From NCBI RefSeq assembly GCF_018812025.1, contig NC_063066.1:6070882-6134881 (forward strand): a stretch of DNA of 64,000 nucleotides, read 5' to 3'. The translations under genes and the position numbers were made by a program. Positions 22,524 through 34,522 of the stretch are shown here, in pieces (within the stretch, counting starts at the first letter, position 1; every line of letters begins with the position of its first letter). The DNA comes from Megalobrama amblycephala. Taxonomy: Eukaryota; Chordata; Actinopteri; Cypriniformes; Xenocyprididae. Below the pieces are notes generated by a model that searched no databases, had not been told where the DNA came from, and was given only the letters and a program-made list of their open reading frames with translations.

Positions 22524-22950
22524 TTAAGTAAGCTGAACTGGCAGATTTCAATTTTGTACTCATACATTTTAATTACTCAACTTGATTTTTTTGGAGAAAG
22601 TTAATTTATACATTTAACTTAAAATTATCATATAATCTCAACATATTTTTAATAGTGGAAATTTAATTAGCTATAACTAGCTAATTCAGCAAATGCTAAT
22701 TGGTAACTCAATAAAAATTTAAGCTTTAATTAAATAAATGCAAGTTTGTCTAAACTAAAAAAAAAAAAACAAGTTCATAAAACTTAAAACAATTAAACAC
22801 TTCAGATTACTTAAAATGTGTCAGTTTTGTGAACTTAAAGAAAAATAAAGTTCTAAATACTCATAAAAGTTAATTTGAATGAACTGATTTGTTTAATTTG
22901 AGTTTGCTCAACTCAAACCAATTCATTATTTTGAGTACCTTTAGTGTTTT

Positions 22951-24381
22951 CAATGATGTGCAGCCTGTACATATCTGTTCACATCCCATAAAATGTATTT
23001 TGGGGTTTCATGACCCTTTAAGAACACTGAAGGGAGAACAAAGCAAGAACTAAATGAATTAAATATCAAATATCAGTTGATAGATCAACACATAAACCCC
23101 CCTGAGCAGTTATTTTGCTCTGCACAGCTGCAAAAAGTAGTGAGAGCTTAATCACCACCACTTTAGGTGAAAAGTAGGCATTCTACCGAGACCTCATTGT
23201 TAGCTGCTTTTGTTGGTGAAGATGAACTACCCATGACAATTAAAGTTCCAGACCATTACTTTGCTGAACAAACGGTTACCCACAATGCTTAACTGTTCTA
23301 AAAAGACCTCAGGCTGGGTTAGTCTAGTTCCTTGTCAATTCCCAGAGATATTTCATTATTCTGAAGTTATTTTCTACTTAGTGTGGAAATACCTCAAACA
23401 ACAGGCAAACAGCTCAGTATACGGAAAGATCATTATCACTCTTATCTAACATAATTTAATAATAAATCATCATACAGTAGCAAACCACAGGACCTCACCA
23501 CTTTGTAACCCCCTTGGAATTGTGGTCTAATCTGCTCTGCTAGAATCACACCCAACCTCATAAGCACTGTACACCTGCATGTTCAGATGCAAAGCAGGTC
23601 ACTTACAGTTATTCACATAAGCCAGTGTCCCAAAATATTCAGAGGATAATCACAGAAACCAGGGCGGAGGTGGCAGTGTTTAACCTTTGGGTCATAGGCT
23701 ATAGCTGCCAGCAAAGGGACACAAGTACTGGAGCTCGCCGAGTTAATTTAATCACTTTTGGAACGTTTTGTAGGTGGTATCAAGGTGGGAAACTGCTTCA
23801 CAGCACCGTGTAAGCCCAAAGCTCATATGCACTGCCAGAAGGCCTGCCCATGGCAGCACATACTGCACCTGCCTGATCCAGGTTCAGAGTCTGGATTTCA
23901 GCCTATCGCTGTTAACAACTTCAAAAGATTAATTTGATCTTGCCGTGCATTTCACAGGGGCGCCATGGTGCTTTGCATAAGTTGACATACTGTAGTATAG
24001 CCTTCAGCTTGAAAATTTGAGAAGGGAGATTCTCTTTAAATTCAGCCTTGGTGTATCTTTCCCAACCTGCCTTTTTAAATGTGTTTAACAAGCTTTACAT
24101 CATTTGGAGAACCAAGTCATTGCGTGGATATTCAAAGCTGGTAATTGCAAAGTTCAGGGACTTTTTTTGAGGCAGTAAAGTCAGTGCATCCCATTCAATG
24201 GGTTCCCACTACCTAAAGATTCTCCATGTTATAAAATATGTAATTGAGTAAAGAAGTTAATATTTAGCTAATTAACTTTTTTTTTTTATTTTGAGTTCTT
24301 GCAAATCAAATTAGTTATTTACTTCACTGTAAACATAGTAAGAAAAATCAGAAAATGCCAACTTGCTAATTTGCTAAGATG
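22951..24381. other. intergenic, nothing recognised
   Basis: No coding or element ends recognised. Confidence 0.5.
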
Positions 24382-24912
24382 TTAAAGGGTTAGTAATTCT
24401 GTCATTAATTACTCACCCTCATGCCGTTCCACACCCGTAAGACCTTCGTTCATCTTCGGAACACAAATTAAGATATTTTTGTTGAAATCCGATGGCTCAG
24501 TGAGGCCTGCAATGCCAGCAATGACATTTCCTCTCTCAAGATCCATTAATGTACTAAAAACATATTTAAATCAGTTCATGTGAGTACAGTGGTTCAATAT
24601 TAATATTATAAAGCGACGAGAATATTTTTGGTGCGCCAAAAACCCCCCCAAAAAACGACTTATTTAGTGATGGCCGATTTCAAAACACTGCTTCATTAAG
24701 CTTCATAAATGAATCAGTGTGTCGAATCATGATTCAGTTTGCATGTCAAACAGCCAAACTGCTGAAATCACGTGACTTTGGCACTCCGAACCGCTGATTC
24801 GACACAAAAGATACATAACGCTCCGAAGCTTCTTGAAACAGTGTTTTGAAATCAGCCATCACTATATAAGTTGTTATTTTGTAAAAATATTCTAGTCTCT
24901 TTATAAGTGTTT
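24382..24912. repeat. TTAA-family element with internal hairpin, right end lost
   Basis: It starts TTAA, AGGGTTAG, with a short deletion of the usual TTCACCC segment, then continues with the family arm (CGTTCATCTTCGGAACACAA). Inside, GATGGCCGATTTCAAAACAC (24669-24688) is mirrored by GTGTTTTGAAATCAGCCATC (24841-24860). AGCGACGAGAATATTTTT is mirrored by AAAAATATTCTAGTCTCT. The right terminus is missing. Confidence 0.7.
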
Positions 24913-25843
24913 AAGTTGAAATTGGTGGAAAAGCTTTTATGAATATGTTATAACTATTATTATTGGGGTCTCATCAAGTTTAGTTTAACTTTATTGTCTA
25001 TTCAGATTTCCTGAACAGAAATTCATCTTTGACTCTGGCATAGAAAATACATCTTAACAGACAATACTATACAACCGCTGACACAAAGACAGCAGTCATT
25101 CTCACCAGAACATGAGATTTACGTGTCCGTATAGAAACAGAATTTTTGTACTGTTTGTGGAGGAAAACATGTAGCTCATGAAAACAGACAAGTCTTTTAT
25201 TTTGTATGGCCTGGCTCTGTATTCAGAAAGAGACTGTTTTCTTGACTGAATGTTCTACCAGCACACAAGCATGTCCTTGAAAGTAAACTCAACACCATAG
25301 TTCACACATGACCTTCATACAACATCTCACTGCTTGAGTCTCCGTTGACCTTAACCCATTCATCGCCCTTGGCAAAACACAAACATGTACACACATTAAT
25401 CTTTTGCTCCACACAAAATAGAATTTCCTCGTAGCCCTTTGACTTAGACAAACTCTTTGAATGTACAGAAAGTCTGCAGAACCTTCAACAAGGGCAACAA
25501 ATCACTCGTGGATTAAATGTATTCATTCAGTCAGGCTCCTGAAAAAAGGCGAATGTGGACAGTGTGAAAGAGTTCGGATACTGAAAGCTCGATGAAGGAA
25601 TGATTATTACGGACTCAATGACACTTGCCACTGACCTTCTTTATTATTACAGTCCTGGGGTTTGACTTCAGAGAGCCCCACACAGCGGTTCACGTCTAGA
25701 CAGTCAATCATGGGTCTTTTAATGAAATTAGTCAGTTGTCTTTTATCACAATATCCCAATTATGAGGACACAGGAGTGAATTTTAAATAATTTCTTGTCC
25801 CTGAGCACTTCACTAACCTCTAACATGAAAAACGGACCATTTA
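24913..25843. other. intergenic, nothing recognised
   Basis: No coding or element ends recognised. Confidence 0.5.
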
Positions 25844-25847
25844 TTAA

Positions 25848-26565
25848 AGGGGCAATGAATTGAGAATTCTAAATTTCCTTGATCTTTTGACAAATAAGAA
25901 AATATCCTGTAAGTTTCACAACTCAAAACATCCAAGTTAGTCCAAAACAACTTTTATTGAAAACAAGCTCAGAAAATGACTCGTTTCTTATGTTGTCCCA
26001 TTATTACATCACGCAGAAGATCAACGCCTACTTCTACATCATTGCCTCTTTAGCCCCACCCACTGACTCATGGATTTCTCCAGCAACAAAACAATATAGA
26101 TGCCTCTGAGGATTACAAGATATTTTGAAGTGCCAAGTTGTGGAAAAACTCAGTCTTTGCATTGTCATCCTGATCCTAACATTAAGAAAGCGTGGATGAA
26201 CTTCCATTTTTAACAACGTTAGTCAGATCATGTCCGTAAGCATGTTCACTCCATTTTACTGCGGATTCGATTTTAAACAAGACACAATTCGACAGTTCCA
26301 CTTTTCAGAGAGACTGAAAATAAAAGATGATGCAGTGCCGACTACATTGGTCAGTTACTACTTTAAGTCTTGAATGCAGCACAGCTATAAAAACCAAGTG
26401 TTTGGAAGAGTTAAAAACAGGAAAATAGCTTATTACTTCTAAATTGGAAAGGTTTTATTATTTTTTTTTTTTTTTTTATGAAACATTAAAAGTGGGCCTC
26501 AGGGGAACATTATATATATATGTACTGTATATACAATGTTGACAAAAATTCAGTTCACGACCCCT
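25848..26565 (+). mobile_element. TTAA-flanked element with THAP-domain remnant
   Basis: The ends are AGGGGCAATGAATTGAGAA and CAGTTCACGACCCCT, flanked by TTAA at 25844-25847 and 26566-26569. The interior carries broken coding sequence of a THAP-type zinc finger. TTAA targets and THAP proteins together point to the Kolobok superfamily, from known Kolobok biology; the assignment is inference. A poly-T run lies at 26459-26477. Confidence 0.72.
26110..26350 (+). pseudogene. THAP zinc-finger remnant (frameshifted)
   Basis: In successive frames the + strand reads FEVPSCGKTQSLHCHPDPNI then KKAWMNF, then ACSLHFTADSILNKTQFD (26240-26293), then DDAVPTTL (26326-26349). This keeps the THAP hallmarks in order: an N-terminal Cys region, the invariant Trp, a C-x2-H pair (CSLH) and the AVPT box. 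In-frame stops and at least two frame changes exclude a functional protein. THAP domains bind DNA and occur in P-element and Kolobok-related proteins. Confidence 0.7.
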
Positions 26566-26569
26566 TTAA

Positions 26570-27791
26570 GAAATATTTGAGGAGTTTCTTATTTTGTTTC
26601 CTTTCTTTTAAGGAGACATTTCAAATAAATCATTTTTCTTGGGAGTAATTGTAATATTTGTATCTCAAATACAAATTCAAATTCTCAAATTTAATTTTCA
26701 TATTGTTCTTTTGTAAAATCTCTTAAACTAACAAATTGTGTCCAGTTGTAACTAACTCTCTAAGCTAAGAAAACTTTTAGTGGTATTTTCTTATAGATGT
26801 CGCAACCAGGCTCATCCTTAGTAATCAGTATTTACAATGGATTTGTGGTGTTAGTTGGTTTGTCTCATTCTAAAATAATTAATAAATAATGTTGGATAAT
26901 TTTAAGGACATTTAAAGAGAACAAAATCTTTAAGCTGACATCGTCAAGTAAGCTAACTTTCAATCCCTCGCTGAACAACGGCTTACTTTAGCCCTTTATT
27001 TCCAACCTGTTCATTTTCTTGCCGGTGTAAGCAATCAAGTCGTAGCTGATAATTCTGAAGTGCTTGTGCTTGACCAAAGCACATTTCTGAAAGTCTGCTA
27101 TATCTCTTTACATTTCAGAAAGGCTGCTGTATCTCCTTTATACCTATCCACTACAAGTGGCATGCTCATTGTAGTAAATTTACAGAGCTCTTCAGGTATG
27201 ATACAACAGCAATGGCCCTTAAGTAGTTCTGAATTCCATTTAATTTAGGACAAATTAAAGAGATTTGTACTCATATAATAGAAAAGTTTTACTCAAGGGC
27301 CCCCGTAACTTGGTGGACAGCATGGTATATAATCAACTGAAAAACTATTCTCGGCAGAAAAGAGAATGTATTAAAAGATGCAAAACTCAGCGAGAGTTAA
27401 TAGGTATGATGCCGTGAAGAGGGACAAATTGAAAGGCATGATGTGTCTGCCAATGAGGGATTTCATGCCAATGCCTTTGAGCTTTTCAGTCACAGTCCTG
27501 TCACAGGGAGTTGAGCAAGAGCAACCAGCACCCTCTGCGACAGAAAAGCCACTTTCATTGTGTTTCAAGCTTTAACACTTTTCCAAAACATGCCCTTCAC
27601 AGTGTTTTCGGGGGAAAAAGCACCTGGATCATGCATTGCCACTTGGAGGATGGGCTACATAAAAGCTAAATCTCCAGTGTGGCATGTTAAGCTCCGATAA
27701 TCTGCCGCAGTGCACACAAGAAACACCACTGCATAACTAGGCATCACTGTGACATGGCACCTGGTCAGAATTGCAGATGGCTGTGTTTTGG
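26570..27791. other. intergenic, nothing recognised
   Basis: The overlapping open frames at about 27371-27575 on both strands are mirror artefacts and match nothing I know. Confidence 0.5.
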
Positions 27792-27969
27792 TACACTCTT
27801 AAAAATAATGGTTCCATGGTTCCATGAACCTTTGCATTCCACAAAAGGTTCTTTATAGTGGAAAAAGGTTCTTTAGACATTAAAATGTTCACTGAAAGGT
27901 TCTTTGGGGAACCAAAAATAGCTCGCCTATGGAATCGCTGCTTTTGGAACCTTTGCTTGTAAGAGTGTA
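27792..27969. mobile_element. short hairpin MITE (TACACTCTTAAAAATAA family)
   Basis: The ends TACACTCTTAAAAATAATGG and its approximate inverse (ending TAAGAGTGTA) enclose repeated AGGTTCTTT strings. This is a common cyprinid repeat type. About 178 bp, no coding. Confidence 0.85.
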
Positions 27970-30900
27970 GGTGCAAAGCAGAAATCCACCAGGGCGCTGT
28001 CGTTCTTCTGTTCCGGTTAGAAATCATCACTGTTGACAGAGCCAACTCATGTCATTAATATCATATTCAAAGGCATCACAGCGATGTGAGTCACGTCAAT
28101 GCCAAGAATGTCCTCCAGAAGCGTGCATAAATTACTTTCAATGGCTTGCGCTGGGTTGGTCGGCAAGTGATCCATCTGCGTTCGTAACAGCTGAGGCTCA
28201 GTGCAACGAAAAATCGGAGGGCAAGGCTTTCTTCCAGCATGCTCCCATAAGCTTAATAATGTGCCATGTGGAGAATGATGTAACATAAAGACACAGCGAG
28301 ATGTGCTACGGCTCAGAAGGACGGACTCAAAGGAGCTGATTACTGTGGATCATCTTGAATGCAACAAGCACCCAAATCTCCAGCGAGACTCTAAATAGTG
28401 TTTGACGATGGCCACAGAAAAAAGAGAGGGCTTAAAAACACTCACAACTGCACTGAGTGTGATCATTACAGCGGCTCCATAAGGCAAGCCAACGGCAATG
28501 AAAGTTTTTTGTTGTTGTTGTTGTTGTTTTAACTTGAGTTGTCAAGGCTGTCATGTCTTACTGTAGTGCTTTTCAACTGTTTAATATAAGCCTCTCTTAA
28601 TCATATCTTTAAAAGTAATGCTCCTCTTAATATGTTTATATTCATATAAAGTATATAAATAAAGTATCCACATATACTTTTAATTGCGCTAATTGGGAGT
28701 AGGTTGTCGTTTTAATTTATCACATTTATCGTGAAAGAACATTTCTCTTTTGACTGTTAAGAGAGCCATTCTTTGTGTGAGTGAGCTGGCCATGTGATTG
28801 GATATTCCTCGCTTTCCACAAGATGGCAACATTGACTCATCTGGCTGCTTTTTATAGTGCGCTAGTCTCTTAGGCAGCCGGAGCCTGAAGAACCCAGTGA
28901 GTTTATGTTGCTATTCCACCTGCTGTGAGACCAGGAAGAAAAAGCATTTGGTTGTTCTTTCCATGTGTCCTTTTCACTTCAGGCTGCCAATATTTGCCAA
29001 GTTATTCCAATTCCATTACAGTAACAAAACATTGCTTTAGTTGCGAGATATACGTTTATCGCAGATTGTGACCACTTGAATCTCTAGAGTATCTAGGTAA
29101 CTAAATTGTCAGGCATAAAGATCTGAAATAAAATCAGCTTCCCTGCATTCTTCTCCAATCAATATTGAGGCAAGGATCAAATTTGCTTTGAAAAAGTGGA
29201 GGACAGAATTAAACATGAATATTGCATGGTTGAACTATGTGGGCTTCCCATAAATCATAAAACAGTTCTGTGTTGAAAAAGACTTTCTTCTTTTTTTAAC
29301 ACATGTAGTTTTAGATCAAAATCACCTCACAGGATAAAAAGCTGCTGGTAAGGATAAAGTCTGGCTAAAGTTAATATTTATTAATTCCACAATTTGCTTT
29401 TAATTCTGCTCCAGTAGTTCTCAAAAGTGCAGAGTTAATAATTAATAAAAATTTAGCTGGTACCTCTGCTTAAAAAATATTGATCAACGAAAACTCCTTG
29501 AAGTCGGCCTTAGGCGAACTTTAACTGCATCTGGATCTACCAGTGGTAGGGACATTTAACATAGATGAACATCTAAATTATTCAAACAAAAATGAATTAA
29601 AGAAATACATTTATACAATCCTTGAAGCTATGAAAGATCTGAAGACTTTAATAGACAGCGCTGCAATCTGGCATGAAACTTTTCATATTTACAGAGCACA
29701 ATTAATGTTTCAAACGTAAGGCTCCTCCCACACGATCTGTTAAATATAGTTAAATATAAGACTCCTCCCACAGATCTTGTGTATGTCGTACTAATCTGTT
29801 TGGTGCCATTTCAGAGCATTTCTTTTTTGACAAATGAATCGTATTATCATACACAGAGCTCATATTATCAAGCTTAACAAAGGTTACTCGGATGTATTAT
29901 TCCTTCTGTGTGAAAGAAGATGTGCTTCCTTGTGCCATGGACACCACGGAGGAGGTCTTTAGATAAAAAGGATTTTAGGCACAGCAGTAAATAAAGACTT
30001 GAGCTCTAGAGGGCTTTGAGGAATGATGTTGTACTATCTCAGCATTAAAATGTAAAGACTTCATATAGCTGCATCTATATTTTATGTTGTGAGTAAACTG
30101 AGGGATTCTGCAAAATAAAGGATGATATGACCAAGGTAGGGATTTACACCAAAGTTGTGTATTTTATCACTTTTCAGCAAGCAGTATGAGGCTAATTAAT
30201 TAACACTGTGCGTGAACTATCTACTGCTTTATCAAACGATGATGATTTGTGCATTGCGTCGCAGAAAACGCTGCCAAGATCCTTATCACGCGGCATTACA
30301 TTTCATTATCTCTGGCCTCTCTGGACAAAAGGCAAAGAGAGGACGCTGAGGCATTTCATTTTATACTCGATCTTGTAACCTCCAGATGTTCACCTCTAAA
30401 ACATTTCCACAGATACAGGTAGAGCTTAATGACCCGAAAATCACCTGGAGTTTGGGTAATGAAGAGCAAGCCCTGTTCGGTTTTAATTGGGACTTTGAAT
30501 TGAGATTGCAAGGTAATGTGCTCCATGCATCACGAGTTTAAAGAACAAAAATGTGCCTACAGATATTTTGTTTGTATCAAGAGCAGACCTTCATGAACTG
30601 CACTTCATATAATTGTGAGGGGAGATGGGCTATGTCAAAAAGGTGAGTTAGCCGAGACCACACATCAGCTGCAAAATGTCACCCAGACTCTGTAATTATT
30701 CAGGGCTCTAAAATTAGACATCAAGATTCTTGTGACAAGGACTGAGGACTAAGGGCGCATTGGGCAAGAGTATGAAACAGAGTGCCCTTTGAATCAAGCT
30801 TGTTATTCCTTTGACTATTGACTGCTTTTTTGATAACGCTGTCAGCAGGAGATGAATGGTTTGATCAGACGTCTTTTGAACCTTTTTCCTACACAGATTA

Positions 30901-31988
30901 TCTGTATGATTGCTTCGACAAGATGACAGTCCATCCGTTATATTTCAAAATGCTGCAAAATCACTCGGGTCCATGGTAAATTAGTGTACAATAATTACAA
31001 GAAACTGGAAAGCCTCTTAAGAGAAGAATTTTACCCTGGTATCCAATGACCTTGGAGGCCATCAGGCTTGCTATCCATTTGTCAGCCCTCCAAAGATTCC
31101 AACGATTGTTCCCAATAAGCATAAGCGCATACTGCTGGATTTCGCTTGCTAGTTAACGGAGCTTGCGTGACAGGCAGCTGGTGACAACCGCAAGCCCAGA
31201 TGCTGCTGCCCCACCTCTGTTCAGCTGTCCACAGTGGAGTCGGCTTTGAACAGCCTATTACCTCCACACAGCACCAGGGAAAGCAATCAGCACCACTGGA
31301 GCACTTCTCTTGGACCAGATGGTGAGAAAGATGAATCACACCATTATATTGGAGCCCAATAATTCTTCAGATGAAACTAATTAAGCTGGTTCACTTACCT
31401 CTCTTCAATCACCAAACATGGCCCCTCCCTCAATAAGTTTGGAAATTCTAATGCTCCCATCTGATAAAGCTTTTGACATTAGCCCCTTGTAACACTAATG
31501 AAAATGCTTCTTTGGAGTTTCACCCATGTATTCATAAAACACATCTACAGTACTTCTTCAACAGGGTCATTCATCTTTGTGAGAACCTTTAAAATGGACT
31601 TTAAATCTTTTATCCCAGACATTGATGGAATTTTCCAACAATCCCTGTTTTCACTGTTATGCGGTAGGGGGTGCTATTACGCATCTTCTGAAAGAATACA
31701 GAATATTCAGATCCAAAAACAAGCAAAAAAGAAGCAGAAACAAGCGATGGAAGGATGTTTTGTTTATTGTTTTGGATCTGATCCAGACGTAGTCAAATTT
31801 CTTAGCTTTTTGTTCAAAATGTATTTTTAAGCAGTGGCTCTGTTCTTTCTTTTGATATATTGTATGTTCAGATATTCATACAAGAAAATATTCTGGTGGC
31901 CATGAAAGTTTTGTGAAAATCATCAAAAAAGCTGGTGCTGGCTGGCGAGAAGGAGTTCAAGTTTAGTTTTCTTAAGTGTTTTTATTTC
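27970..31988. other. intergenic, nothing recognised except a (GTT)n run
   Basis: (GTT)n lies at about 28510-28529. Short GCTCCTCCCACA/ACTCCTCCCACA repeats occur near 29721 and 29761. Open frames at 28047-28288, 31082-31339 and 31498-31830 have no family resemblance. Confidence 0.5.
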
Positions 31989-31992
31989 TTAA

Positions 31993-32955
31993 AGGTGCCC
32001 TAGATTCAAAATTTGAATTTACCTCGGCATAGTTGAATAACAAGAGTTCAGTACATGGAAAAGACATACATTGAGTTTCAAACTCCAATGCTTTCTCTTT
32101 CTTATGTAAATCTCATTTGTTTAAAAGACTTCCGGAAAACACGCGGATCTCAACATAACACCGACTGTTACGTAACAGTCTGGGTGTACGCCCCAATATT
32201 TGCATATGCCAGCCCATGTTCCCAACATTATGAAAGGCATTAGACAAGGGCAGCCAGTAACATCTGGATCTGCACAGGTGAATCAACAGACTAGGTAAGC
32301 AAGAACAACAGCGAAAATGGCAGATGGAGCAATAATAACTGACATGATCCATGATAGCGTGATATTTTTAGTGATATTTCTAAATTGTCTATCTAAATGT
32401 TTCGTTAGCATGTTGCTAATGTACTGTTAAATGTGGTTAAAGTTACCATCGTTTCTTACTGAATTCACGGAGACAAGAGCCGTCGCTATTTTCATTTTTA
32501 AACACTTGTAGTCTGTATAATTCATAAACACAACTTCATTCTTTATAAATCTCTCCAACAGTGTAGCATTAGCCGTTAGCCACGGAGCACAGCCTCAAAC
32601 TCATAGAGAATCAAATATAAACATCAAAATAAATACTATACTCACATAATTCGAAGCATGCATACAGCATGCATGACGAACATCTTGTAAAGATCCATTT
32701 GAGGGTTATATTAGCTGTGTGAACTTTGTAAATGTGCTGTAATATAATCGAGAGCTCGTGTGGCAGGGAGCACGCGAATTAAAGGGGCGGCGCGCTGAAA
32801 AAATCAGTGCATAGTTAATGATGCCCCAAAATAGGCAGTTAAAAAAATTAATTTAAAAAAATCTATGGGGTACTTTGAGCTGAAACTTCACAGACACATT
32901 CAGGGGACACCTTAGACTTATATTACATCTTGTGAAAAAGCATTCTTGGGCACCT
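31993..32955 (+). mobile_element. TTAA-flanked 0.96-kb element, copy 1
   Basis: The ends AGGTGCCCTAGATTC and GGGCACCT are flanked by TTAA (31989-31992, 32956-32959). A second copy in the same orientation lies at 40708-41645. Both carry a palindrome GACTGTTACGTAACAGTC (here 32163-32180) and a short frame starting MADGAIITDMIHDS at 32317. A GTTACGCCCC-like and ATTTGCAT-containing region precedes the ATG, so the segment may derive from the promoter and first exon of a longer element. No transposase. Confidence 0.85.
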
Positions 32956-32959
32956 TTAA

Positions 32960-33010
32960 AGGAATAGTTTACCCCAAAATAATCTGTCAACATGTACTCA
33001 ACCTCATATT
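32960..33010 (+). repeat. TTAA-family left terminus
   Basis: AGGAATAGTTTACCCCAAAA, then ATCTGTCAACATGTACTCAAC, starts directly after the TTAA that ends the previous element. An inverted matching arm (GTTGAGTAAATGTTGACAGA, then TTTTTAGGGGAACTAATGCT, then TTAA) lies at 36183-36235, so the two may be ends of one element split by later insertions. Confidence 0.6.
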
Positions 33011-33500
33011 GCTAGTCAGTCATAGTAATTCCTCTTGTAATTCATGCAACCCAAATACGTTCCTGTGGCGATAATTCTGCAAAATTAAATGACGTTGCTT
33101 TTTGCATGTTTCGCAACACATTCAAAGCAAAATATTTGTGTAGGGCTAAAACTCCATCCTGCTTTATTGAAAAAGATGACGTGAAACTAAAATAATTTTT
33201 CACATTGGTCATCGTACATATCGCAGTAGTTTGGAAATTAAATGCCAAGTGAGTGGCACTAAAAGGTTAATGCTCTAACACATTTGAACTAAATTTCACA
33301 TTTGACACTATATCCTACCTTAGACCTAACAATAGTGTTAAGTAAACCAAACATGCAATAGAAATGCATTTGCTGAAGTAACCAGGCCTTTTTAGCTGGC
33401 TTCTACAAGTATTTGAGCTCTTTTATCATCACTTGTGTATCACAGAACTCGTACCCAAGCAAGTGCAGTGCTGTACCATGTTGGCTACTGAGCAAGTTTA

Positions 33501-34122
33501 CTAAAGGTGCTTTCATACTGGCAGTTTAGTTCGAAACAGGGTGTGGTTCGCATGAAAAATTGGTAATATGTAGGAGGTGGTTTGAGTTTGATTGCACAGA
33601 AACTGTGGTGCATTTCATGTGAATGTGAAATCAACTCAGACTTGGGTCCGCACATGTTCAGAAAGTAAAGTAACCTGTGCATGTGTTTTAGCCCATGACC
33701 ACCTTATTGGTTCAACAAAATACATGTAAGGGATGACAGTCATGATGATTTACCTTGGATACGAGTGAGAGTGAGCATGCTGTGTAATCGCACCTTGTGA
33801 GTGCAATCAAAATGAATGGCTCACAATCTGCTGTCTTCTCAAAAGAGTCTGTTTGCAAGCAGCAGAAAGCCACCCCAAGTGTCGTTCACTCTGTGGCGCA
33901 TAATAGCACCACATTAATAAATAAAAAAACAATATATTGACCCGTGTTCTGTTTTCTATCATGCGCTGTGCACGTTTGTGATAATGTAAGATGATTGCAA
34001 ATGCACCATGGTTCGACAGAATCAAGTGAGTGTGACACCAGACCAATGCTGCGGGGGCGCCGCAAACAATCACACTCAGACTCAGACCGCAGCAAACATG
34101 CCCAGTGTGAAAACCCCTTTAG
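33501..34122. mobile_element. unclassified element with CTAAAGG terminal repeats
   Basis: The left end CTAAAGGTGCTTTCATACTG and right end, the inverse of CTAAAGGGGTTTTCACACTG, match at 17 of 20 positions. The 3-bp flanks TTA and TCA are compatible with a PIF/Harbinger-type target but do not prove it. No coding sequence. Confidence 0.55.
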
Positions 34123-34522
34123 TCAGAAATGCCTACAGTACATATGGAGCTGGTTATGTGATGAAAATGTCAAAATGTCTTAGTTTACAATATTAACATA
34201 TTGTATTTCCAATGAGACTAGGTTCAAAATATTGGCAAAAACATCAAATCAATCTTGTGACTAAAACATATTAACAAAAAAAATGATTTTAATTAAATTT
34301 CAACCCTCCTGCAAAAGTGATTTGGATCAGGCTTGAGAAAATCTGAGTTCGGTAGCAAAAATGTTTTTGGTGCTTGTATGAAGCAAGGCCTTAGACAACA
34401 ATTTGTCCTCTGACAGAGGGATTTGGCTCAAATAGGGTTAGATTCAGTGTGAAATCTGAAATCAAATCAATCAATTTTTTGATTGATTTGAGCACGCATA
34501 CACGCACGCACACACACACACC

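Larger units (their letters stand above)
21558..22950. mobile_element. ACACTGTAAA-type hairpin element carrying two nested TTAA elements
   Basis: The left part (ACACTGTAAAATAAG, 21561 on) and right part (22530-22950, ending GTACCTTTAGTGTT) fit an inverted-repeat element rich in AACTCAA/TTGAGTT strings. It is interrupted by two TTAA elements placed end to end at 21623-22027 and 22032-22523. The outer boundary is less certain than the inner ones. Confidence 0.5.

Noticed and set aside
24669..24860. Inverted repeat considered as a stand-alone hairpin RNA gene
   Set aside because: It is the interior of a common TTAA-family repeat.
28047..28288. Overlapping 79-codon open frames on opposite strands
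   Set aside because: No family resemblance, no splice context, and length within chance.
31082..31339. 85-codon - strand frame rich in Cys and Trp
   Set aside because: I recognise no domain and see no splice or promoter support.
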